In this document: piece after piece, positions 16,248-23,965 of the stretch | Position numbering within the stretch: position 1 is the first letter of the stretch | Layout: each line of letters starts with the position of its first letter | Assembly (NCBI GenBank): GCA_016870835.1 | Contig: VGAG01000007.1 | Span: 1-37,898 of the forward strand | DNA from: Actinomycetota bacterium | Lineage (GTDB): Bacteria; Actinomycetota; Actinomycetes; Nanopelagicales; Nanopelagicaceae | DNA: 37,898 bases | Reading direction: 5' to 3' | Notes under the pieces: model-generated | What the model was told of the DNA's origin: nothing | The model's input: only the letters and a program-made list of their open reading frames with translations | The model's database searches: none | Program-made: the position numbers and the translations under genes

Positions 16248-17752
16248 GCCGTCACTTTCCAACTAAGTCACCGAAGCGTGTAATCGTCATTGGCGGTGGT
16301 ATGGCGGGCTTAGCCGTATCTGCACGACTTGCAAGGAAAGGTCACCAAGTTCAACTTTTTGAAGCAAGTGAAAAATTGGGGGGCAAATGTCAAACAGTCG
16401 AAGTTGATGGATTTGCTTTCGATATCGGTCCATCACTTCTTACCTTGCCAGCTGTGTATCGCGACCTCTTCATAAAGACTGGCAAACGACTTGAACACCT
16501 CTTAGATGTAAAACCGGTAGATCCTGCTTTTGAATATATATTTCATGATGGTAAGCGAGTGGTTTTCCCAAATCTTTCACATAATGGAACAGTTGCAGCA
16601 ATCACAAAGTCGTTCGGTGCCCAAGCAGGTAGGGATTGGCATCAACTGTTAAAGCGAGCAGAGGAAATGTGGGAGGCCTCGAGAGAGGATTTCATCGAAG
16701 GTGAGTTAAGAAGTATCTGGCCCTTTTTGAGGCGAAAGACTCTATTAAAGGATTTTCGCACAATTGCGCCTTTCAAGTCTCTACGCGCAATAACGTCTAA
16801 ATACACGGATGATCCGTATTTAAGAAAAATCATTGATCGCTACGCCACTTATACCGGCTCTGATCCAAGACAGGCTCCGGCCGTACTTCTAACTATTGCA
16901 TTTGTTGAAGAGGCATTTGGAGCTTGGCATGTAAGTGGAGGTATCGGAGAACTCGGGAGTTCGCTAGCCAAGCGAGTTAGAGAACTTGGAGTTGAGATAA
17001 ACCTAAACGCTCCAGTCTCAAAAATTACTACTGAAAACGGTGGTGCTACTGGGGTGATCCTTGAAGATGGAAGAGAGGTTCGCGCTGATCTCATCGTCTC
17101 TAACGCGGATGCAAGTAAACTATATGCAACTCTTCTTGAAGATGAGCAGAGAGCAAATAGACCAAAGAAATCGCTATCTCGTGCCACCCCTTCGCTATCT
17201 GGCTTCTCCTTGCTGCTCTCGCTCAACGGAAGAAGTAAGGTGAAGCATCACACCGTTTATTTCCCGGAAAATTACGATGATGAATTTGACTCTATTTTCA
17301 AGCGGAAAGAACCAGTAAAGGATCCTGCAATCTATATTTGCAATCCCCGAGATGAGAAGATGGTTAGCGGCGAGAATGAAGCGTGGTTTATTCTCGTAAA
17401 TGCTCCTAGGCACGAGCCAGGTATAGGAACAGATTGGGATAGTCCGGGATTAAAAGAGAGTTACGCCGAATTGATAATCGAGAAACTTGAATCTCGCGGT
17501 TTAGGTATTCGAAGTAGATTAAAGAATATGGTCGTTCGCACGCCAGCCGATTTAGAGCGCGAATATAGAGCGCCTGGTGGCTCCATCTACGGGAGTTCAA
17601 GTAACGGTGCGCGCTCTGCATTTTTGCGGGCGCGAAATCGTTCACCAATAAAGAACCTCTATTGTGTTGGTGGCTCCGCACATCCTGGTGGTGGATTGCC
17701 GCTAGTTGCCCTCAGCGCTGAGATTGTTGCAGCTGCAATCGAAGAGAATTAA
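16244..17752 (+). CDS. CrtD/CrtI-like carotenoid desaturase (second paralogue)
   Basis: A 502-residue FAD-dependent amine-oxidase-fold enzyme of the phytoene-desaturase family. The N-terminal dinucleotide site is VIVIGGGMAGLAVSARLA with the Glu of LFEASEKLGGK; the family motif DIGPSLLTLP follows, and the C-terminal FAD segment NLYCVGGSAHPGGGLPLV closes the fold. It is distinct from the true CrtI encoded at 20279. Adjacent hydratase and glycosyltransferase genes favour a CrtD-type 3,4-desaturase of hydroxylated end groups, but an isomerase or other desaturase is possible. It overlaps cruG by ATGA. Its last 41 bp overlap the convergent CDP-alcohol phosphatidyltransferase gene, so no room remains for a terminator. 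Confidence 0.85.
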   Translation: MSRHFPTKSPKRVIVIGGGMAGLAVSARLARKGHQVQLFEASEKLGGKCQTVEVDGFAFDIGPSLLTLPAVYRDLFIKTGKRLEHLLDVKPVDPAFEYIFHDGKRVVFPNLSHNGTVAAITKSFGAQAGRDWHQLLKRAEEMWEASREDFIEGELRSIWPFLRRKTLLKDFRTIAPFKSLRAITSKYTDDPYLRKIIDRYATYTGSDPRQAPAVLLTIAFVEEAFGAWHVSGGIGELGSSLAKRVRELGVEINLNAPVSKITTENGGATGVILEDGREVRADLIVSNADASKLYATLLEDEQRANRPKKSLSRATPSLSGFSLLLSLNGRSKVKHHTVYFPENYDDEFDSIFKRKEPVKDPAIYICNPRDEKMVSGENEAWFILVNAPRHEPGIGTDWDSPGLKESYAELIIEKLESRGLGIRSRLKNMVVRTPADLEREYRAPGGSIYGSSSNGARSAFLRARNRSPIKNLYCVGGSAHPGGGLPLVALSAEIVAAAIEEN

Positions 17753-18341
17753 AGAGTGCCAAAGAGCTAGAGATTTGCAGAACTGCCCAAACCCAAGCTG
17801 CAATCTCAAATAGATCTAAATCCAGAACTCTCCCCACTAGCGGGATAAAAATCAGAGTTGCTCGAATAGGTCGCTCTGCCCAAGTCACCATCAAGACTTG
17901 GCTAATTCCTAATCCCCCAGCACGGGCACGCATATATTCCTGGGTGGATGCGGCGACCCATGCCGCAACTATGACTTGCCAAGGGGCGCCCAATAAATAA
18001 AAGGCATAGGCCCAGATCGCCTCAACAATTCGATCAGCAACAGCATCTACAACGGCGCCAAACTTTGAGCTCTTTCCAGTTGAAATTGCAACGGTGCCAT
18101 CTATTCCATCAAATAGAAGCGAGAGAACGAGTAGGAAGATTGCGCCATAAGAATTGATATTTAGCAGAAAAGCGATGGCTGCCAATACCGATAGAAGTGA
18201 AAGAGTGTTCGGTGAAATTCTAAGCGCTACCAACGGTCGGGTGATTGTGTAACTAATACTCAACCAGGCACGAACAATCCCCTTAACTTCTGCCTCACCA
18301 TGGTTTTTACTCCAGTGCGAGAAGAATTCTTCCTTCTTCAT
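17712..18341 (-). CDS. CDP-alcohol phosphatidyltransferase family membrane protein
   Basis: A 209-residue membrane enzyme with about five or six helices. The active-site signature D-x2-D-G-x2-A-R-x8-G-x3-D-x3-D is present as DGIDGTVAI, then G-A-V-V-D-A-V-A-D. All four aspartates are there, but the usual Arg after Ala is Ile. The family transfers a phosphatidyl or related group from CDP-diacylglycerol to an alcohol such as inositol phosphate or glycerol phosphate. The Arg loss suggests a subfamily with a different acceptor; I recall similar variants in actinobacteria but cannot verify this. ATG 18341 overlaps the metF stop by 4 bp. Its 3' end overlaps the convergent desaturase gene by 41 bp. 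Confidence 0.82.
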   Translation of the reverse strand: MKKEEFFSHWSKNHGEAEVKGIVRAWLSISYTITRPLVALRISPNTLSLLSVLAAIAFLLNINSYGAIFLLVLSLLFDGIDGTVAISTGKSSKFGAVVDAVADRIVEAIWAYAFYLLGAPWQVIVAAWVAASTQEYMRARAGGLGISQVLMVTWAERPIRATLIFIPLVGRVLDLDLFEIAAWVWAVLQISSSLALFNSLRLQLQQSQR

Positions 18342-19183
18342 CTAAGTCCAATCCGCTTTACGATTTCAATTGTAGATTGAGCTGAATTCATCGTATAGAA
18401 GTGAATTCCTGGAACACCGGTTTTCATCAACTCTTCACAGAGATCTGTAGCTATAGCTACGCCTTCATTTCTAACTAATTCTGGATTCGACTCAACTTTT
18501 GAGATGCGCTCTCTAATCGCTTCTGGAATTGGTGTGCCGCTTAACGCCGCCATTCGTTCTAATTGCTTGACATTGGTGATCGGAAGAACGCCAGCGATTA
18601 CCGGAAGACCTGAGCCCACCTTTCTCAATCTATTTGTAAGACTTAAATAACTTCGCGAGTCAAAGAAGAATTGGGTGGTTGCGAAAGTTGCTCCGCGCCG
18701 TTGCTTCTCATGCAGAACTGAGATGTCTTGCTCAATATCGCGCGATGCCGGATGAATATCGGGAAACGCTGCTACTCCGACTTCAAATCCCATTTCCTTT
18801 GCGAGGCTGACAAGTTGATCGGCGTGATCAAACCCATTTGGTGTGCTAACCCATTTTCCACCCGGGCCACCTTGTGGATCTCCCCGAAGCGCAAGAACTG
18901 AACCAATACCGGCTTCTCTATAACTCTCTAGCGTCGCCTTCAGTTCTAACTCGGTGGAACCCACACAAGTTAAATGGGCAACTGTTTTAAGACCGGTGCG
19001 TTTAGTAATCTCACGTGTTATTCGAATTGTGCGATCTCGAGTGCTTCCACCCGCTCCATATGTAACCGATACAAAGTCTGGCTTCAACGGTACTAACACC
19101 TCAAGGGAAGCCCAGAGTCGCTCTTCACCGGCAAGATCTTTCGGTGGAAAGAATTCGACTGAGAACGTAGGACTACCTGACAT
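18338..19183 (-). CDS. metF: 5,10-methylenetetrahydrofolate reductase MetF
   Basis: A 281-residue TIM-barrel flavoenzyme that reduces methylene-THF to methyl-THF for methionine synthesis. Visible motifs are FSVEFFPPKD (with the catalytic Glu), PDFVSVTYGAGGSTRDRT, TVAHLTCVG, ALRGDPQGG and ATTQFFFD. Length is normal for the bacterial single-domain enzyme. ATG 19183 is supported by a TACCCT hexamer ending 8 nt upstream. It is divergent from crtE with 24 bp between start codons, and the two predicted -10 boxes overlap. It is co-transcribed with the phosphatidyltransferase (4-bp overlap). The metF/idsA pairing is also found in mycobacteria. Confidence 0.96.
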   Translation of the reverse strand: MSGSPTFSVEFFPPKDLAGEERLWASLEVLVPLKPDFVSVTYGAGGSTRDRTIRITREITKRTGLKTVAHLTCVGSTELELKATLESYREAGIGSVLALRGDPQGGPGGKWVSTPNGFDHADQLVSLAKEMGFEVGVAAFPDIHPASRDIEQDISVLHEKQRRGATFATTQFFFDSRSYLSLTNRLRKVGSGLPVIAGVLPITNVKQLERMAALSGTPIPEAIRERISKVESNPELVRNEGVAIATDLCEELMKTGVPGIHFYTMNSAQSTIEIVKRIGLR

Positions 19184-19191
19184 ACGAGGTG

Positions 19192-19201
19192 AGGGTACCG
19201 T
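19192..19201. promoter_or_regulatory. Overlapping divergent -10 boxes of metF and crtE
   Basis: AGGGTACCGT carries TACCGT on the plus strand (19196-19201, 6 nt before the crtE GTG) and TACCCT on the minus strand (19197-19192, 8 nt before the metF ATG). They share the central TA at 19196-19197. Both transcripts would be leaderless. Confidence 0.5.
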
Positions 19202-19207
19202 TGCGCC

Positions 19208-20272
19208 GTGGTTTTGCCGGGCATAACGCAGATACGTGAAGCAATAGATGCTGAACTCCTTGAATTTACCAAGGCCCGCTCTAGTGAATTGAATGCTATT
19301 GACTCGGAATTAGCGCCGGTTGCTAAAGCGCTCTCTGACTTTGTGACCGATGGTGGGAAGCGATTTAGACCAATCTTCGCCTATCTAGGTTATCTAGGGC
19401 CTGGGTCCACACCTAACCAGAACTTTCTCAAAGCCTGTGCAGCGCTCGAACTCGTTCATGTATGTGCATTGATTCATGATGATGTTATGGATGGCTCAGA
19501 TTCAAGACGTAACAAGCCAGCTCTACATAAACACTTTGAAGATTTGCATAAGAAAAATAGTTACAAAGGTGAGCCCTCGAAGTTTGGAGTTGCCGCAGCA
19601 ATTCTCTTAGGAGATCTTGCTCTTTCGTGGAGTGATCAGATGATAAGTGAATCAGGAATTTCGAATCTTGATGCGTCAAGAGCTGCACCTATTTTTCATG
19701 AGATGAGAGCCGAATTGATGGCTGGTCAATACTTAGATGTTCTTGAAGGATCCATAGCCAAATTTGATTTAGAGCGTTCGCGCAAGATCGCACGGTACAA
19801 ATCTGGAAAGTACTCCATCGAAAGACCGCTCCAATTTGGCGCCTCACTTGCTGGTGAGAGTAAGGAATTGCATAAAGTTTTTTCAAACTATGGGTTACCG
19901 CTTGGCGAGGCTTTTCAGTTAAGAGATGACATCTTGGGCGTATTTGGCGATTCAGCGATCACTGGTAAGCCTTCGGGCGATGATATTCGCGAAGGAAAGC
20001 GGACAGTATTGATGGCACTAACCGCCTCGCGATTAAGCGCCGCAGATCACTCGACTCTTACCGCAGCCCTAGGCAATCCCAACCTAGATAGTTCTCAGGT
20101 CGCACAAATTCAACAACTAGTGAAAGATTCGGGGGCGTTAGACCAGTGTGAAGCGTTGATTGAGCAACTTCTAAATGAGGCGCTCAATTCGCTCAAGCAC
20201 CCTGCTTTAGATGCTGAAGTCACTACAAAATTAAATGAAATGGCAGTAGCGGCAACGAAAAGAAAGAGTTAG
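19208..20272 (+). CDS. crtE: Geranylgeranyl diphosphate synthase (polyprenyl synthetase) CrtE/IdsA
   Basis: A 354-residue trans-isoprenyl diphosphate synthase. The first aspartate-rich motif is LIHDDVMDGSDSRR and the second is LRDDILGVFGD; GGKRFRP supplies the diphosphate-binding basic residues. It condenses isopentenyl diphosphate onto allylic primers to make GGPP, the carotenoid precursor. Chain length cannot be fixed from sequence, but its operon with crtI and crtB makes C20 likely. GTG 19208 is chosen because TACCGT ends 6 nt upstream. The stop is 6 nt before crtI. It corresponds in position to idsA2 of M. tuberculosis, next to metF. Confidence 0.94.
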   Translation: MVLPGITQIREAIDAELLEFTKARSSELNAIDSELAPVAKALSDFVTDGGKRFRPIFAYLGYLGPGSTPNQNFLKACAALELVHVCALIHDDVMDGSDSRRNKPALHKHFEDLHKKNSYKGEPSKFGVAAAILLGDLALSWSDQMISESGISNLDASRAAPIFHEMRAELMAGQYLDVLEGSIAKFDLERSRKIARYKSGKYSIERPLQFGASLAGESKELHKVFSNYGLPLGEAFQLRDDILGVFGDSAITGKPSGDDIREGKRTVLMALTASRLSAADHSTLTAALGNPNLDSSQVAQIQQLVKDSGALDQCEALIEQLLNEALNSLKHPALDAEVTTKLNEMAVAATKRKS

Positions 20273-20278
20273 CGATAA

Positions 20279-21757
20279 ATGCGCACAGTTAAGGGCAAGA
20301 AGGATCGCGTTGTAATTGTGGGCGCCGGACTATCGGGGTTAAGCGCTGCGCTAAGACTTGCGGGAGCAGGACATGAAGTAACTATCCTGGAGCGCGAATC
20401 AGTCCCTGGTGGAAGAAATGGATTACTAAAGAAATCCGGTTACTCCTTTGATACCGGACCATCAGTTTTGACGATGCCCTCTCTGATTGAAGATGCACTT
20501 AATTGTGTGGGTGAGCGCCTAGAAGATTGGTTAGAACTTATGCCACTCTCGCCGCTCTACCGAGCTTTTTATGCAGATGGCAGCACTCTTGATGTTCATG
20601 CCGACACGGCAAAGATGGAAGATGAGATTGCACGGGTGATTGGCGGAGATGAAGCTGCGGGCTATCGTAGATACGTAGATTTTGTAACCAAACTATACAA
20701 ATATGAAATGAATGATTTCATAGATAAAAACATCGATACCCCATTTGATTTACTCACCCCAAATCTTGCCCGCTTAATAGCAATTGGCGGATTCAAAAGA
20801 CTCGCTCCAAAAGTCTCACAGTTTCTAAAAGATCCACGAACGCAACGCGTCTACTCATTCCAAGCTATGTATGCCGGGGTTTCGCCACAACAGGCGCTCG
20901 CTATCTATGCCGTTATCGCTTACATGGATTCGGTAAATGGAGTTTTCTTCCCTAAAGGCGGGATGCATGCACTTCCAAGGGCACTTGCTGGAGCAGCAAC
21001 AAAGCATGGCGTGAAGATTCATTACAACTCAAAAGTCACAACTCTCGAGAAAAGCGGCTCGCGAGTTAGGGCTGCAATCACTGAGGATGGATCAAAATAC
21101 GATTGCGATGTAATTATTTTGAGCCCCGATCTGCCTGTTGCCTACCGCGAACTTCTTGGAAACGTTCCACGAAGAGTTAAACGCCTCAACTACTCCCCTT
21201 CCTGTGCAGTATTACTTGCTGGCTCTAGTAAGAGATATGGCCATATCGCCCATCACAATATTCACTTCGGTAATTCCTGGGATGGCGTATTCGAAGAGTT
21301 GATAGATAAGAAACAACTTATGAGCGACCCCAGTGTTCTTGTGACGGTTCCATCTCATGATGATCCAGATCTAGCTCCTAAAGGGCGCGAGAGTTACTAC
21401 GTACTCTTTCCAACTCCGAACTTGAGCGCCGATATTGATTGGCGGAAAGAGGCCCCGAGATACCGCGATCAGATGATTAAGACTTTAGAGTCTCGCGGTT
21501 ACGATGGTTTTGGAAAGTCTATAGAGGTTGAACATCTAACAACTCCACTTGAGTGGGAAGAGATGGGACTTGAGATGGGCGCGCCCTTTGCCAGCGCTCA
21601 TACTTTCTTTCAGACTGGACCTTTTAGGCCAAGTAATCTTGCAAAAGGTTTTGAGAATGTTGTCTTTGCCGGAAGCGGAACACTCCCAGGGGTCGGAGTT
21701 CCTATGGTTCTAATTTCTGGAAAGTTGGCAGCGGAGCGAATAACTGGAAATGGATGA
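20279..21757 (+). CDS. crtI: Phytoene desaturase CrtI
   Basis: A 492-residue FAD-dependent desaturase converting phytoene to lycopene. The N-terminal site is VVIVGAGLSGLSAALRLA with LERESVPGGRNG and the signature YSFDTGPSVLTMP. The C-terminal motif NVVFAGSGTLPGVGVPMVLISG is the bacterial CrtI type. ATG 20279 is 6 nt after crtE, and the end overlaps crtB by 8 bp, so crtE–crtI–crtB is a coupled operon. It is the better CrtI candidate of the two paralogues because it sits between crtE and crtB and carries the classic C-terminus. Confidence 0.95.
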   Translation: MRTVKGKKDRVVIVGAGLSGLSAALRLAGAGHEVTILERESVPGGRNGLLKKSGYSFDTGPSVLTMPSLIEDALNCVGERLEDWLELMPLSPLYRAFYADGSTLDVHADTAKMEDEIARVIGGDEAAGYRRYVDFVTKLYKYEMNDFIDKNIDTPFDLLTPNLARLIAIGGFKRLAPKVSQFLKDPRTQRVYSFQAMYAGVSPQQALAIYAVIAYMDSVNGVFFPKGGMHALPRALAGAATKHGVKIHYNSKVTTLEKSGSRVRAAITEDGSKYDCDVIILSPDLPVAYRELLGNVPRRVKRLNYSPSCAVLLAGSSKRYGHIAHHNIHFGNSWDGVFEELIDKKQLMSDPSVLVTVPSHDDPDLAPKGRESYYVLFPTPNLSADIDWRKEAPRYRDQMIKTLESRGYDGFGKSIEVEHLTTPLEWEEMGLEMGAPFASAHTFFQTGPFRPSNLAKGFENVVFAGSGTLPGVGVPMVLISGKLAAERITGNG

Positions 21758-22658
21758 GTTAGCCGCAGCCGGTATTCAAGACCCGAAACTTAGTGAGTCC
21801 TATCTTGAATGCAAGCGCCTCAATTCATTACATGGAAAGACTTACTACTTAGCCACGCTCTTACTTCCCAAATCAAAGCGTCCATTTGTCCATGCGCTCT
21901 ATGGCTTTGCTCGTTACGCCGATGAGATCGTCGATGATCTCGATTCGAAGTTATCGCCAGAAGAAAAGCGGTTAGAACTTGAACGCTGGAGCCATCAACT
22001 CCTTCAGGACATTAAAGCGGGAAGAAGTGATGACCACATCGGCCGAGCCCTTGTCGATACTGTAAATAGATTTTCAATCCCAATTGCTTACTTTGAAGCA
22101 TTCCTACACTCAATGGCGATGGACTTAGATGTAAGAGAATATGAGTCATTCGATGCGCTACTGGAATATGTGTATGGCTCTGCTGCTGTAATTGGACTGC
22201 AGATGGTTCCCATTCTTGGAACTTTAAAGGGGCGTGAGAAAGAGGCGCTGGCGGCTGCGGAGAAGCTCGGAATCGCCTTTCAATTAGCAAACTTCATCCG
22301 CGATGTCGGCGAAGATTTAGAACGAGGCCGGGTCTACCTTCCACTTGATGAATTGAAGCGATTCGGAGTTGATAGAGAAATGCTTGAGCAACGCATACTC
22401 ACCCCGCAAATAATCGAAGCGCTTAAGTTTCAAATCCAGCGAGTCCGTGATCTACAGCGCGCCGCTAACGAAGGAATCTCACTCCTATCCCCCGAATCTC
22501 GTCCCTGTATAGAAGCAGCAAGTGAGCTCTATTGTGGAATCGTTGATGAAGTAGAGCGGATTGATTTTCAAGTCTTTGAGAGAAGAGCTAAGACTTCAAC
22601 CTGGAGACGATTAAGCGTTGCCCTACCTGCTTGGCTAAGAGCGGTAAAAGCTCGTTAA
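21750..22658 (+). CDS. crtB: 15-cis-phytoene synthase CrtB
   Basis: A 302-residue squalene/phytoene synthase that joins two GGPP into phytoene. The two aspartate-rich motifs are ADEIVDDLD and NFIRDVGEDLERGRVYLP; YGFARYADE and AFQLAN are also typical. ATG 21750 overlaps crtI by 8 bp. Its TAA is the palindrome TTAA (22655-22658), which also gives the stop codon of the convergent crtYd, so the two genes share four bases with no terminator between them. Confidence 0.96.
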   Translation: MDELAAAGIQDPKLSESYLECKRLNSLHGKTYYLATLLLPKSKRPFVHALYGFARYADEIVDDLDSKLSPEEKRLELERWSHQLLQDIKAGRSDDHIGRALVDTVNRFSIPIAYFEAFLHSMAMDLDVREYESFDALLEYVYGSAAVIGLQMVPILGTLKGREKEALAAAEKLGIAFQLANFIRDVGEDLERGRVYLPLDELKRFGVDREMLEQRILTPQIIEALKFQIQRVRDLQRAANEGISLLSPESRPCIEAASELYCGIVDEVERIDFQVFERRAKTSTWRRLSVALPAWLRAVKAR

Positions 22659-22960
22659 GTTCTCTGGATTCCGCGCCGACCCCAATAAATCCAGAGCGCC
22701 ATTGTTAAAGTGACCATTGAGAAACCAAAGAGTAAATCTTCAGCTGGAGCTGATGCAATCCTCCATCCAATAATTGCTTCTTCGCTATAGCTCAAGATTT
22801 TTCTTGATGTAAGCCACCAATTCGTGATTAATTGAAAGAATACGATGATTGCATAAGCAGTCCAATAGCCTTTACGTGTTAACAATCGAGTTTTCAATAC
22901 AAATAAATCCACTAAGACAACTAAAAGCACGCTCACCAAGGCAAGTTCGGTATATGTCAT
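22655..22960 (-). CDS. crtYd: Lycopene cyclase domain protein CrtYd (half-size subunit)
   Basis: A 101-residue protein with three membrane helices (about 4-22, 33-50 and 69-93), matching the second half of the heterodimeric lycopene cyclases of actinobacteria. The conserved tail-end motif around PAEDLLFGFSMVTLTMALW is visible. With CrtYc it cyclises lycopene ends to beta rings. Which ring type (beta, or C50 epsilon in some homologues) is set by small differences I cannot resolve, but no lycopene elongase gene is in the window, which favours C40 beta. ATG 22960 overlaps the crtYc stop (ATGA). The stop is shared with crtB as TTAA. Confidence 0.9.
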   Translation of the reverse strand: MTYTELALVSVLLVVLVDLFVLKTRLLTRKGYWTAYAIIVFFQLITNWWLTSRKILSYSEEAIIGWRIASAPAEDLLFGFSMVTLTMALWIYWGRRGIQRT

Positions 22961-23289
22961 GACTCATCACCAAATTTCCAATGGCGCTTCTGGGTACGAA
23001 CTGCCTCAATTGTTAAGAGCGAAGCGAGCGGGACCACAATAAAGAAGAGAAACTCCTCAAGTGGAATGCCCTTTGGTCCAAAGATTCCGACTACCTGGTT
23101 CTCATCAAACCACCAATGCCCGGCAGAGACTGCGTAGTAATCCCAAACCAAGAAAATTAGCGCGACCGGCAAGATGCTTAGCGCTACCCGTTTCACTCTG
23201 CGCAATACACCAACTTTAAGGAAAATCTCTAACCAAAAAGAGCCCACTACAGTAAAAATTAGCATCGCGAAATATGCGAACTTGAGCAC
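22957..23289 (-). CDS. crtYc: Lycopene cyclase domain protein CrtYc (half-size subunit)
   Basis: A 110-residue three-helix membrane protein, the first half of the heterodimeric lycopene cyclase. The conserved stretch GIPLEEFLFFIVVPLASLLTIE (shown in part: PLEEFLFFIVVP) carries the two acidic residues thought to act in cyclisation, and WDYYAVSAGHWWFDE is the other family mark. GTG 23289 is the first usable start, with a TAACAT hexamer 5 nt upstream, suggesting a leaderless transcript. It runs opposite to crtEIB, so cyclase level can be set separately from lycopene supply. It is divergent from the TPP-riboswitch gene pnuT. Confidence 0.9.
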   Translation of the reverse strand: MLKFAYFAMLIFTVVGSFWLEIFLKVGVLRRVKRVALSILPVALIFLVWDYYAVSAGHWWFDENQVVGIFGPKGIPLEEFLFFIVVPLASLLTIEAVRTQKRHWKFGDES

Positions 23290-23293
23290 GGCT

Positions 23294-23300
23294 TATGTTA
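23294..23300. promoter_or_regulatory. Overlapping divergent -10 boxes of crtYc and the pnuT leader
   Basis: TATGTTA holds TATGTT on the plus strand (23294-23299) and TAACAT on the minus strand (23300-23295), overlapping by 5 bp. Plus start would be near 23306, just before the riboswitch; minus start near the crtYc GTG. Confidence 0.45.
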
Positions 23301-23310
23301 ATCTTCATCT

Positions 23311-23389
23311 CAATCGGGAGCCAAAAGTTGGCTGAGAGGACCTTCGGGTCGACCGTCGTACCAGTTCGATAATGCGAATTGGAAAGGGG
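23311..23389 (+). promoter_or_regulatory. TPP (thiamine pyrophosphate) riboswitch
   Basis: The conserved core is easily read: GGGAGCC, GGCTGAGAGGA, GACCGTCG, then ACC and GATAATGC, ending in GGAAAGGGG. This is the actinobacterial form of the THI element. The final AAAGGGG is also the pnuT ribosome site, 6 nt before the ATG, so ligand binding probably blocks translation. Outer stem P1 limits are uncertain. Confidence 0.93.
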
Positions 23390-23395
23390 TTAATA

Positions 23396-23965
23396 ATGAA
23401 AACATTCTTCACAGCTTGGGGATACGAAGTCTCATACCTCGAATTAGCTTCAGTGATTACCTCACTAATCGCGGTAATCCTGGGAGCTCGAGGAACGCGC
23501 TGGGCTTGGCCATGGTGGGTAGTAAGCAGCTCGCTTTATGCCCTCTTCTTCTACAACGTAGAACTTTTTGCTAGCGCAATCCTGCAACTGATCTTTATCG
23601 CCGCTGCAATTTGGGGTTGGTTTGGTTGGAAGCCCTCCGGCGTTGAACCTAGATACATGAGCAAACGCGAGCGAATCATCTGGATCGCTTCTCTTCTTGC
23701 TCTCTGGGCCATCACAGCTCCCCTACTTTCAAATGTTGGAGCTGCTGCAACGTGGCCTGATTCGCTATTGCTTGTCTCTAGCGCACTAACGCAAGTAATC
23801 ATGGTTATGCAGCGAAATGAAACTTGGGTTATGTGGTTTGTGATTAATGTGTTTGGAACTTGGCACTACACACGCCAGGAGTACTTCTTCACCGGAGTTC
23901 TCTATTCGGTATTTACGCTAGTTGCTGTTTATGGCTGGATACGCTGGCTGCAACTTCGGAAATGA
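23396..23965 (+). CDS. pnuT: Thiamine transporter PnuT (PnuC family)
   Basis: A 189-residue membrane protein with about seven helices and the PnuC-family aromatic motifs WWVVSSSLYALFFY, IWGWFGW, and NVFGTWHYTRQEYFFTGVLY. PnuC proteins are facilitated-diffusion transporters for vitamin precursors, trapping them by intracellular phosphorylation. The TPP riboswitch directly upstream indicates that this one carries thiamine (PnuT) rather than nicotinamide riboside. ATG 23396 follows the riboswitch-embedded ribosome site AAAGGGG. Its stop overlaps the next kinase gene (ATGA). Together they suggest reliance on imported thiamine, common in streamlined freshwater bacteria. Confidence 0.9.
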   Translation: MKTFFTAWGYEVSYLELASVITSLIAVILGARGTRWAWPWWVVSSSLYALFFYNVELFASAILQLIFIAAAIWGWFGWKPSGVEPRYMSKRERIIWIASLLALWAITAPLLSNVGAAATWPDSLLLVSSALTQVIMVMQRNETWVMWFVINVFGTWHYTRQEYFFTGVLYSVFTLVAVYGWIRWLQLRK

